Origin: Spartobacteria bacterium
GTDB lineage: Bacteria; Verrucomicrobiota; Kiritimatiellia; RZYC01
NCBI GenBank assembly: GCA_009929845.1
Contig: RZZM01000015.1
Location: 1 to 32,970, forward strand
Length of the DNA: 32,970 bases
Direction: 5' to 3'
The position numbers were made by a program, and so were the translations under genes. The first letter of the stretch is position 1, and each line of letters starts with the position of its first letter. Positions 7,522 through 16,700 of the stretch are shown here, piece by piece. The notes under the pieces are model-generated. The model saw only the letters and a program-made list of their open reading frames with translations. It had not been told where the DNA came from and did not search any database.

Positions 7522-8829
7522 TTAACTTTCTTCCGCGGTCAGAAACCATTTCCAGGCCGGTTGTGCGGGGATGGTTTGGTCGGCCACATCCAGATGGTCT
7601 TCTGTGAACAGGGTGATCAATAGTCGTTCGGTTGAGTTCTCTGTATCCACCAGGGCGCGCAGCTCGCGCTCGCGTGTGGCTGGATCGGTCGGATCTGCAC
7701 AAACCTGTATGGCCAGACGCTGTCCATCAGGACCAACCACAACGAAATCGAGTTCATAGCCGTTTTCCGTGAGTCCATAACGAGGTTCGTATCCCCGGCG
7801 GAGGAGTTCGGTATGCACGGCCTGTTCCAGGGCGCGCCCCTCGCCCCAGTGATTGCCCGGAGGCACGCAGGCCCAGACCAGTCCATGATCCGCCGCATAC
7901 ATCTTGCGCGGATGCACCATCCGTCGCCGCTCGGACGGGGTATCCAGGAACATCCCCGCGAAGAGAAAGGTATCCTCCAGATGCTGCAGGTATTCGTGCA
8001 GGGCATCCTTGCCGCACTTCAACCCCTGGGATTTCAGCTCGTTGTAGAATTTGTTGACACTGAAATGGCATGCGCTCGCGGCCAGCAGACGGCGGGTCAG
8101 GTAACGCAGTGCCGCGATCCCGGTCAACCCGTGTCGCTCGACCACATCGCGCAGCACCACGATATTGACATACCCTTGCAGCACCTGTCGTCGGTCGCGC
8201 TCTTGCAGTCCCTGCACCGCCGGAAATCCGCCAATATGCAGGAATTCCCGGAACGCATGTTCGATGATGGCCCGTTGCTTACGGCCCACCATGTCCGGAT
8301 TCCCGGGCACATCAAGTTCCCTTGCCCGCAGAAACTCCCGGAACCCGTAGGGGAACATCCGGGTTTCAACCGCCCGGCCCCGCATTGAAGTGGCGACTTC
8401 GCGGCTGAGCAGCTTAGATGACGAGCCTGTCAGGAATATGCGTACATCGCGACGATCCAGTAACCGCCGAACGAACCGCTCCCAGCCCGTCACATATTGA
8501 ATCTCATCAAAAAAATAATAGCTGACGGCTCCGCCCTCGGGGGGGTAGGCCCGCATGTAAGCCTCGTCCACCAACCGCAAACAATCCGCATCAACCGAGC
8601 CCAGTCGCTCGTCCTCAAAATTCAGGTACAGGATGCGCTGACGGTCCACGCCGTCCTCCAACAGCTTGCGCATGCGCTGGAACAGACGATACGTCTTGCC
8701 CGTGCGCCGCATACCGGTCAATACTGTCGCCATCTCCGGAATCTCTCCCAGCACGCCCTCGCGCGTAAGTAAAGCAGGCCATTCCTGTTCCATCGAGTCC
8801 GCGATCAATTGACGTATCAAGCTTTCCAT
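7522..8829 (-). CDS. AAA ATPase with C-terminal DUF4143 domain
   Basis: A 435-aa protein of the large AAA_14-DUF4143 family, whose function is generally unknown; some members act as toxins or defence components. Walker A is GMRRTGKT (K45) and Walker B FFDEI (106-110). A sensor-like FLTGSSSKL follows. The C-terminal third has the family's PD-(D/E)xK-like pattern, with YELDFVVV followed by LAIQVC. Length and layout are normal and complete. It is convergent with sbcC and divergent from the AlbA_2 gene. The leader carries a long inverted repeat covering the ribosome binding site. A roughly 60-bp fragment of a related gene lies at 26371-26430, so this family has been present at the locus more than once. 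Confidence 0.92.
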   Translation of the reverse strand: MESLIRQLIADSMEQEWPALLTREGVLGEIPEMATVLTGMRRTGKTYRLFQRMRKLLEDGVDRQRILYLNFEDERLGSVDADCLRLVDEAYMRAYPPEGGAVSYYFFDEIQYVTGWERFVRRLLDRRDVRIFLTGSSSKLLSREVATSMRGRAVETRMFPYGFREFLRARELDVPGNPDMVGRKQRAIIEHAFREFLHIGGFPAVQGLQERDRRQVLQGYVNIVVLRDVVERHGLTGIAALRYLTRRLLAASACHFSVNKFYNELKSQGLKCGKDALHEYLQHLEDTFLFAGMFLDTPSERRRMVHPRKMYAADHGLVWACVPPGNHWGEGRALEQAVHTELLRRGYEPRYGLTENGYELDFVVVGPDGQRLAIQVCADPTDPATRERELRALVDTENSTERLLITLFTEDHLDVADQTIPAQPAWKWFLTAEES

Positions 8830-8832
8830 GTC

Positions 8833-8894
8833 TATTTATCCTTTCCTATAAGGATAAATAATAGCATGTTAGTTCTTATTCGCAAGGATAAATA
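8833..8894 (-). promoter_or_regulatory. Leader hairpin and repeated AAGGATAAATA box of the DUF4143 gene
   Basis: TATTTATCCTT (8833-8843) and AAGGATAAATA (8850-8860) form a perfect 11-bp inverted repeat with a 6-nt spacer. A further AAGGATAAATA lies at 8884-8894, 34 bp from the previous copy. Read in the mRNA sense of the minus-strand gene, the 3' arm contains AAGGA, its evident Shine-Dalgarno site, so the hairpin would hide it. The layout fits autorepression at the DNA level, translational control, or both. Confidence 0.6.
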
Positions 8895-9021
8895 TCCCCT
8901 TTGTTGCCATGGTGCTCTACACCGTCTTGTGACTAATCATACGTGAAACACTTCAGATATGTGTCATGTAATTAAGTGATTGGGTCCTATTGTTATTGCC
9001 TTAATAAGAGTCTTCTTTATC

Positions 9022-10452
9022 ATGCTTACGATGAACAGGGAACTACACAACCTGATTGTACTTGGCGAAGGCTTCTCGACGGAGTTCAAGCGTTCCGGCA
9101 CGAGTAATCTTGGGCGTGAGCTGTGTGCATTTGCGAATGCGATGGGGGGAACGATTTTAATCGGGGTGAGTGACAAAGGGGTGATTGTTGGTGTCAGAGA
9201 CGCAAATCGATTGAAGTCAGAAGTGCAGTCGTTAGCCCGTTCTATTGATCCGCCACTGGTCGTTGATATTGAGCTGGTAGATCAGGTGCTGGTGGTTGAT
9301 GTGCCCGCCCAAAACAGCAAGCCGTATTCCTTTGCCGGCAAATTCTATATTCGCGAAGGAGCCTCATCGCAGCAGTTGACGCGCAATGAAATCCGGGAAT
9401 TCTTCTTCAAGGAAGGCGTCATTCATTTCGATGAAATGAAGAATGACTGGTACAACCTGGAAAAGGACTTAACAGATTCGCTTTATCAGCGGTTTGCGAA
9501 ACGCGCCAAGCTTCCCGATGGTATGGATAAAATGCAAGTGCTGGAGAATCTGAACCTGATACGTAATGGCAGTATGACCAATGCGGGAGCCTGGTTGCTG
9601 GCAGAAAATATCATGAAGTTCAATAGTGCCGGAAACGTCTCCTGTGCGCTTTTTCAGGGCACCACGAAAACGCACATTCTGGATCGAAAAGACTATGACG
9701 GGGATGTTTTTTCCATGATCCAGGATGCCGTTGCCTACATCATGTCCAAGATTAACACAGCGCTGATCATCAAACACGTAAAACGTGAAGAACGCCCCGA
9801 ATTGCCTGAGGAAGCGATGCGCGAAGTCGTGGTTAATGCCTTTGCCCACCGCGACTACCGGAGCACAGCCAATGTGCAGGTCTACGTCTTTAAGGATCGC
9901 GTTGAAATTGTGAACCCCGGGGGACTGCCAGCGGGAATGACGCCGGAGTTACTGGGGAAGAAAAGCATCCCCCGTAATCCATTGCTGTTCAGCATGCTTT
10001 ACCGAATGGATGCTGTTGAGCATGTGGGGTCGGGCTGGAAACGAATCAGGAAACTGTGCGTTACTGCCGGTGTGGATGCTCCCGTTGTTGAAATCGATGA
10101 AAGCTGGTTCACGGTAAGGTTCAGGCGTTCTGTTGAACGAGTTGACAAGGGGTCCCAGTCAGTCACCCCACCAGTCACCCCACCAGTCACCCCACCAGTC
10201 AACGAGTGTGTTGCTAGACTGCTCATGTTGTTATCTGATGAAGGTGAACTGGGAAACGCTGGCATTAGAGATGCGTTGTCGCTTAAGGATAGGCAGCATT
10301 TGCGTGAAACTTATATTGCTCCAGCGCTAAACGCTGGATTAATCGAATACACCATCCCTGAGAAACCGACCAGTCGCCTGCAGAAATACCGTTTAACGGA
10401 GAAGGGGCGTCAGCTCTTACAAACCATGCAGGAGAAAAAAGCGCATGACTAA
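9022..10452 (+). CDS. AlbA_2 / HATPase-like DNA-binding protein, first gene of the core operon
   Basis: A COG2865-type protein, often misnamed RecG-like. An AlbA_2 (Schlafen-like) domain lies at about residues 5-130, with EFKRS and ANAMGGTILIGVSD. A HATPase_c_4-like segment follows, with VVVNAFAHRDYR and NPGGLP. Next come a (TPPV)n linker and a C-terminal winged helix ending near LTEKGRQLL. The track starts at a TTG at 8980. I prefer the ATG at 9022 (AAGAG 11 nt upstream); the ATG at 9031 is also possible. Its TAA overlaps the ATG of the SNF2 gene by 8 nt, which indicates translational coupling and a shared job. Family members are suspected regulators or nucleic-acid-binding defence factors; the role here is inferred. 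Confidence 0.85.
   Translation: MLTMNRELHNLIVLGEGFSTEFKRSGTSNLGRELCAFANAMGGTILIGVSDKGVIVGVRDANRLKSEVQSLARSIDPPLVVDIELVDQVLVVDVPAQNSKPYSFAGKFYIREGASSQQLTRNEIREFFFKEGVIHFDEMKNDWYNLEKDLTDSLYQRFAKRAKLPDGMDKMQVLENLNLIRNGSMTNAGAWLLAENIMKFNSAGNVSCALFQGTTKTHILDRKDYDGDVFSMIQDAVAYIMSKINTALIIKHVKREERPELPEEAMREVVVNAFAHRDYRSTANVQVYVFKDRVEIVNPGGLPAGMTPELLGKKSIPRNPLLFSMLYRMDAVEHVGSGWKRIRKLCVTAGVDAPVVEIDESWFTVRFRRSVERVDKGSQSVTPPVTPPVTPPVNECVARLLMLLSDEGELGNAGIRDALSLKDRQHLRETYIAPALNAGLIEYTIPEKPTSRLQKYRLTEKGRQLLQTMQEKKAHD
10161..10200 (+). repeat. 12-bp tandem repeat in the AlbA_2 gene
   Basis: AGTCACCCCACC is present three times in a row plus four bases, and encodes the VTPP linker between the ATPase-like and winged-helix parts. 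A 12-bp unit changes linker length without shifting frame. Similar short repeats are, from memory, common at this position in the family. Confidence 0.85.
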
Positions 10453-13400
10453 ACCGTCCAAGCCTTCAGAACATATACCCCGTGTGGGGATGGTGGCGAC
10501 GGTGCGGAACCGGCGGGGTGTTTTGAGTGGTGTTCAACCACATGATGGGCCAACCGGGGCCATGCATGTGGTGGATATCGAGTATAATGACGGGGAAACG
10601 CCTGGCGAAGAGCGTTTGATCTGGGAGTGTGAACCCCATGCGCGACTGTTACCGCCCAGTGCGTTGCCTGATCCATCCGCATCTGATCCGATGCGGCGGG
10701 AAGATTTACTGGCTTTGCAGCGGGCTTGTCGCTGGCTGGCTAACCGGCCGTATGTCGATCCTGACGGCAATGGGCCGCTGGATCGTTTGCCGGTTATCTC
10801 TCCTTTTCATGGAGGGGTTGAGGTTGAGGATTATCAACTGGTTCCTCTACTGAAGGCCTTGCGGATGCCGCGGGTTTCGTTGCTGATTGCTGATGATGTC
10901 GGTCTGGGTAAAACCATTGAGGCGGGACTTATACTGAGCGAGCTGCTGTTGCGCCGCCGGGTTCGGCGGGTGCTCATCATGACCCCGGCGCCGTTACGTA
11001 TCCAGTGGCGCGATGAACTCTGGTCGAAATTTTCACTGCCCTTTGAAATCGTGGACAGGCCGGCCACCTTGCATCTGCGCAGGCAGTTGGGGATGGACGC
11101 CAATCCCTGGCGCAGTTTTTCGCGTATTGTAACGAGTTATCATTACCTGAAACAACCAGATGTGCTGGAATCTTTTCTTTCCGCCTGCCGTGCCGAAACC
11201 TCGGATGCTTTATTGCCCTGGGATTTACTGATTGTTGACGAGGTGCACAACCTGACCCCGGCGCCCTTTGGGGAGGAAAGTGAACTCTGTCGTATGCTGC
11301 GCCGGGTGGCGCCGTTGTTTGAACATCGACTTTTCCTGACCGCCACACCGCATAACGGGCATACCCGGTCTTTTTCCGGCCTGCTGGAATTACTCGATCC
11401 CGTACGATTCAGTCAAACCGAGGAATTTAAACCGGCGGAACGCGCACGAATCCAGGATGTGCTTGTGCGCCGATTGAAACGTGAAATCAACCAGGCTGAT
11501 ACCGTCCAGCGCTTTTCCGAGCGGCACCCCCCGCAGGCATTACTGTTAGAGCGCGATGCCGCGGAAAAAGTTCTTTCTGATGCCTTTGCGGTTTTCCGGG
11601 AACGAATACGGGCCTTGATTGCGGATGGCGCAAAACGCCGTCGTCTGGCCGGGGCTTTTGCTGTTGAGATACTCGGGAAACGCTTGCTTTCCTGTCCGGT
11701 GGCGTTTGCGGACAGTTGGTGGCGTTGCCGGGAAGGGTTAGCGCAGGATGCGGCTGATGACCGTGAAGTGTTGACGGCCTGTAGAGGGCTGGATGACGAC
11801 CTGGATGACGACCTGGAAACAGAAAGCCGGACCCGCGTGGCTTCGAAAACCATCGGGGCCTGGCTTAAACCTTTTGCCGATGAACTCAGCACGGAAATGG
11901 CGGCATTGAATAGCGCGCTTTCCGGTCTTGATCTCGGACCGGATGCGCTGGATGCACCTGTGCCATGCGCGGATGCCCGTTTTGATGCCCTGATAGAATT
12001 GATTGAAACCCGGCTTTGGCGAGATGGTTCATGGCGGGAGGATGAACGCTTGGTGGTCTTTACGGAGTATAAGACCACCCTGGATTACCTTTTGCAGCGT
12101 ATGCGGGAGCACTGGTGCGGAGATGAGAATCGCATGTTGTGTCTGTATGGAGGGATGGATGATACACAGCGCGAGGATATTAAGGCGGCCTTTAACGATC
12201 CGGCTCATCCTGTACGCATTCTCCTTGGCACCGATGCGGCTGCGGAAGGATTAAACCTTCAACAAACCGCACGCTATCTTTTGCATTACGACGTGCCCTG
12301 GAATCCGGCCCGTCTTGAACAGCGCAACGGCCGCCTGGATCGGCATGGCCAGGCCCGTGATGTTACGGTATTCCATTTTGTCAGCCCCGACGATCAGGAC
12401 CTGGCCTTTCTCGACCTGGTTGTGCGCAAGGTGGATACCATTCGCGAAGATCTGGGCGCCACCGCCGAGGTATTTGATGAAATTACGTACCGGCGGCTGG
12501 TCGAAGGGGAAGATTTTGATCATATCCGGGCCGACCTGGACCGCCGGGTCGCTGCGGCGAGTGGGCGCGCGGACACGCCGCGTGATGACCGCACGCGTAC
12601 CGTTGAACCGGAAGTGGTCCATCCGCTGGATGCCGTTGCCGCTGAAATCGACTACAACGCGGAAACGGTTCGAGATACACTCGAAGCAGCCATGGCCGTT
12701 GGTGTTGGACATCCGCGGCTATCCGAACCCGAAACCGATGGGTGTTGCCGGATACTCAGTCCACACCCGCCATCCTGGAGTGCCGTTATTGATGATGCCG
12801 TTCGCCTGTCCGGCCGTGGAGAACAACAGGGGCCGCTGCCCAGGCTGGCCTTTGATGCCCGGGCACTCCTGTGTAAAATCGGAGAGCGGCGTGTTTTTCG
12901 TCCCCGCGCGGACACCCTTTTGCTGCATTTGAGCCATCCCCTCATGCAGCGTGCGCTGAGTACACTGAGCCGCTTGCGTTTCCCGGGCAGCGGGTCCATC
13001 GAGGTTTCACGGTGGACCGCGCTTCATGCGCCTGTAGCTGATGGTGCGATAGCTGAACTGCATCTTACCGTGGAAGAACTGGCCGTGAATGATTTACGCG
13101 AAACGTTTCATCACTGGGTCCGTACGGTATGCATCCCGGTTTATGATGACGGGCTGGGGGATGCGCTGCCGCACAGGCCGGCACGCATGTTGCAACAGGA
13201 TGCGCGGAAAGCTGTGGCGGATGAACAGTTGGAGCGTGCACGGGACTTGTGGATTGATTATGCCCCTGATGTACGGACTCGACTCAAAGGTTTTGCCGAA
13301 GAGTTGACCGTGCAGTTACGCGAGCAAATCAATATGGATCGTCAACAGGCTGTAAACAATGAAAATGAACGGTACCAGAGCCGACAGGGGGAGATTTCCG

Positions 13401-13702
13401 CCCTGATTGAAAACAGCACACTGGTCCGTCTTGAACGGGAACTCGATGGGTTGCGGCATGCACGTCAGCAGGGACTCCTGTTTGACCAGAACCGTGTCTT
13501 TGACGAACTGGACCGCGATATCAATCTTAAAGAAGACGAACTGAAACGCCGCCGCCAGCACTACGGGGAACTGCGCGATCAGCTTGCCCGTGAACGTGAG
13601 CGCATACTCAAGCATCTCATTCCTGCACGCTATACCATGCGGGGGAATGCCCAGGTCATGCCGGTTTCTGTTGAAATCATCCTGCCGGAGGTGTCCGTAT
13701 GA
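10445..13702 (+). CDS. DrmD-like SNF2-family helicase/translocase
   Basis: A 1085-aa superfamily 2 ATPase of the SNF2/RapA-like type, expected to translocate on double-stranded DNA. Motif I is DDVGLGKT (K156) and the DEVH box is at 265-268. Motif III is LTATPHNGH. The C-terminal RecA domain has TDAAAEGLNLQ and the arginine-finger motif QRNGRLDRHGQ (626-636). A charged coiled coil rich in Glu, Arg and Gln fills about residues 950-1060. Length and architecture match DrmD, the SNF2 subunit of DISARM class 1. AGGAG lies 10 nt before the ATG. It overlaps the AlbA_2 gene by 8 nt upstream and the methyltransferase by ATGA downstream. In defence it probably remodels or translocates on non-self DNA. 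Confident as a SNF2 ATPase, good as DrmD-like. Confidence 0.9.
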   Translation: MTKPSKPSEHIPRVGMVATVRNRRGVLSGVQPHDGPTGAMHVVDIEYNDGETPGEERLIWECEPHARLLPPSALPDPSASDPMRREDLLALQRACRWLANRPYVDPDGNGPLDRLPVISPFHGGVEVEDYQLVPLLKALRMPRVSLLIADDVGLGKTIEAGLILSELLLRRRVRRVLIMTPAPLRIQWRDELWSKFSLPFEIVDRPATLHLRRQLGMDANPWRSFSRIVTSYHYLKQPDVLESFLSACRAETSDALLPWDLLIVDEVHNLTPAPFGEESELCRMLRRVAPLFEHRLFLTATPHNGHTRSFSGLLELLDPVRFSQTEEFKPAERARIQDVLVRRLKREINQADTVQRFSERHPPQALLLERDAAEKVLSDAFAVFRERIRALIADGAKRRRLAGAFAVEILGKRLLSCPVAFADSWWRCREGLAQDAADDREVLTACRGLDDDLDDDLETESRTRVASKTIGAWLKPFADELSTEMAALNSALSGLDLGPDALDAPVPCADARFDALIELIETRLWRDGSWREDERLVVFTEYKTTLDYLLQRMREHWCGDENRMLCLYGGMDDTQREDIKAAFNDPAHPVRILLGTDAAAEGLNLQQTARYLLHYDVPWNPARLEQRNGRLDRHGQARDVTVFHFVSPDDQDLAFLDLVVRKVDTIREDLGATAEVFDEITYRRLVEGEDFDHIRADLDRRVAAASGRADTPRDDRTRTVEPEVVHPLDAVAAEIDYNAETVRDTLEAAMAVGVGHPRLSEPETDGCCRILSPHPPSWSAVIDDAVRLSGRGEQQGPLPRLAFDARALLCKIGERRVFRPRADTLLLHLSHPLMQRALSTLSRLRFPGSGSIEVSRWTALHAPVADGAIAELHLTVEELAVNDLRETFHHWVRTVCIPVYDDGLGDALPHRPARMLQQDARKAVADEQLERARDLWIDYAPDVRTRLKGFAEELTVQLREQINMDRQQAVNNENERYQSRQGEISALIENSTLVRLERELDGLRHARQQGLLFDQNRVFDELDRDINLKEDELKRRRQHYGELRDQLARERERILKHLIPARYTMRGNAQVMPVSVEIILPEVSV

Positions 13703-16700
13703 ATGAGTTGCATCAAGATTGGTGGGAAAGTCCGAGGCATTTCGGTTTGTTGCTGAACCTTTCGCAGGCGCGTCATATCGAGCAGGAGTATTCATCGGAA
13801 GAGCTGCCGGTATATCGCGTAGACCGATTACGACGGGAGATGCAGCGCTTTGAATCCGGCCAATGTGATGCCGGCCCCTGGGTGGCATGGGTGCTGGATA
13901 ATATTTGCGGGTTCAACAGCATACTGGGTTCAAAATGGAAACGCGGGTCGGACGTGCCGGTTGAATTCAGCCGCGTTCTGCTCACCGGTGAGAGTTTTCA
14001 TCCCAGGCAGCTTTGGCGGGGCCCATGCGGTGCTGCACTGCCGGTATTCATCGAGAAGCATTTCCGCGTAGGCATTGGTCGCGGAAGACGCACACTCAGC
14101 CAGGTGCATGAATGGCTGCGTTCCGCTGAGCAACCCTTTGCCCTGTTAACGAACGGTATGCAGTGGCGCCTGGTGTATGCCGGACCGGATTACGAGGCCG
14201 CCTGTGAGTGGGATGCGGCTCAGTGGTTTACTGAAGGGCAACCGGGTGTTGCCCTGGCATCCCTGCGCCAACTCCTGCAGCCTGCGCTTTTTGTTCCTGC
14301 AGGCGAACATGAACCCGCACCGCTTGAGCAGGCCGTATCGGCCAGTCGCAAAGGACAGTCCGAGTTGTCCGCCGGGTTGGGGTCCCGTGTGCGTGAGGCG
14401 GTGGAAGTGCTGGTTCATGCCCATGGCGACGCGTTACGGCAGGCCGGACTGGACGCGCATGGCGCCGATATTTACCGGGCCGCCGCAAGAACCATCATGC
14501 GCATGGTGGTTATTCTCTTTGCTGAAAGCCGTGACCTGCTGCCCTGCAGCCAGCCGCTGTACTACGACAACTACAGCCTTCAGGGGTTGTTTGAACAGCT
14601 CCAGCGGCTTGCCCTGCGCGGGCGGGGACGTCTTGCGCACCGGTACGGTGCATGGCCGCGCATCCTGGCCCTGTTTCGGCTGGTCCATGACGGTTCACAT
14701 CATGAAGCGCTGACCATTCAGCGCTATGGTGGAACCCTCTTTGCCCCCGGCGCTCCCGCGGATGCCGACCCGATGCGCCACGCACTCGGTATTTTTGAGG
14801 CCGCCTGTTTTGATACGCAGCAGGCCGTCATGCCTGATGCCGACGTGCATCGCATTCTTGAACTGCTCACCCGCACCCGTGTACGCATCCGCCAGGGGCG
14901 GGGCAGCACCTCCGTGCTGATGCCGGTCGATTTTTCCGAACTCTCCTCCGAGTATATCGGTATCCTGTACGAGGGATTGCTGGACTATGAACTGCGCACC
15001 GCCTCCGCGGACGACCCGGTTTTGTTCCTTGCCGTAGGGAAGGAGCCCGCTCTGCCGCTGTCGCGACTTGAGGCCATGAGCGATCAGGACATAAAAACCC
15101 TTTTCGAGAAACTTAAAAAAGATAAGGACGACAAAGAGGAGGAATCCGAAGAGGAAGAACAGCCGGAATCCGGGGAGGAAGAGGAATCCGAAGAATTGAT
15201 CGAGGATGAAGCCGTTGATGCTGCCGACGATGATTTGGATGAGGCCCGTCTGGCTCGTGAAAAGGCCTATACCTGGGCACACCGTGCCTGCCAGGCAGCC
15301 GGGTTGGCGCCAAAAATCCGCGACAGGATTACACCTGAAAAACGAATGGAACACGACCGGAAGACCGCCGCTGCTGCACGCGGGTTGATTCGGAAAATAG
15401 TATTGCCCGGCGGATGGTATCTTGTGCGCTGGGGCGGCACACGCAAGGGCAAAGGAAGTTTCTACACACGCCCCCAGTTGGTCGAACCTACGGTCCGTCG
15501 CACCCTGGAGCCGTTAGTGCGCGAAGAGGATCGCTCCCGGTTGCCTGAGGAGATCCTGGCGCTGAAGGTCTGTGATCCCGCCTGCGGGTCCGGTTCTTTT
15601 CTCGTCGGAGCCCTGCGCTTTATGACCGATGCCCTGTATCGCTCCCTGCATGAACACAAACGCTTTAATGGCGAGCATGACCGTACGTTCCTGCACCTGT
15701 TCGGTGATAAATCGGAAATGCGGATAAACGGCGAGGGGGCGCTCTCGAACGAATACATCAATGCCCGTCCCGAAGATGATGATTTCGAGGAACGGTTGAA
15801 GGCTCAGTTGCGGCGTCATATCGTCGAACGCTGCCTGTACGGGGTCGATCTTGATCCGCTGGCCGTGGAACTGGCGCGCTTGTCCCTCTGGATTGAAACC
15901 ATGCACCGGGATCTGCCATTTTCATTCCTGGATCATAAAATCAAGTGCGGCAATGCCCTGATCGGTTGCTGGTTTGACCGCTTTCGACATTACCCGGCCA
16001 TGGCCTGGAAAAACCGCGATGGCGGCGACAGCACCCATACCAATGGGGTTCACTATGAGCAGAAAGAACGTACAAAGGCCCTGAAGGCTTTTGACAACAA
16101 CGTACTCAAGGCGGATATCGAACAGGCCATTGATCGGCATGCTTACGAGCAGTCCATGAACCGCACCCGGGCCGCCCAGGTGCATGACGGGGCGCTGAAA
16201 GCCCTGCGCGAGCTGCATGCGCTGCCGGTACATGATGCCGAAGGACGGGCCGAGGCTTACCATCAGTTGCAGGAAGATAAAGACTGGCAAACCCTGAAAA
16301 CCGCCTTTGATGCCTGGTGTGCCTGCTGGTTCTGGCCGGTCGATCATATCGATCAGGCTCCGTTGCCCACAACCTTTGCCTGTCTGCCGGAACAAACTCG
16401 TTCCCTGGTCCGGGAACTTGCCGCCCGAAAACGCTTTTTCCACTGGGAACTGGAATTTCCCGATGCCTTTGACCGGCCCGACAGCGGCTTTAATGCGATT
16501 CTTGGGAATCCGCCATGGGATGTTGCTAAACCCAGTTCAAAAGAGTTTTTCTCCAATCTGGACCCCTTGTATCGCACTTATGGCAAACAGGAGGCGCTGA
16601 AGACGCAAACAGAACTCTTTGAAAAGCCCGACATGGAATCGGAATGGCTGGATTACCAGGGCGATTTCAAGGCGCAGTCGCACTTTGCCAAATATGCCGC

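Noticed and set aside
14695-15354. 219-aa minus-strand ORF with hydrophobic FLFGFLLF strings
   Set aside because: These strings are the antisense of the acidic Glu/Asp tract of the methyltransferase, not a membrane protein.
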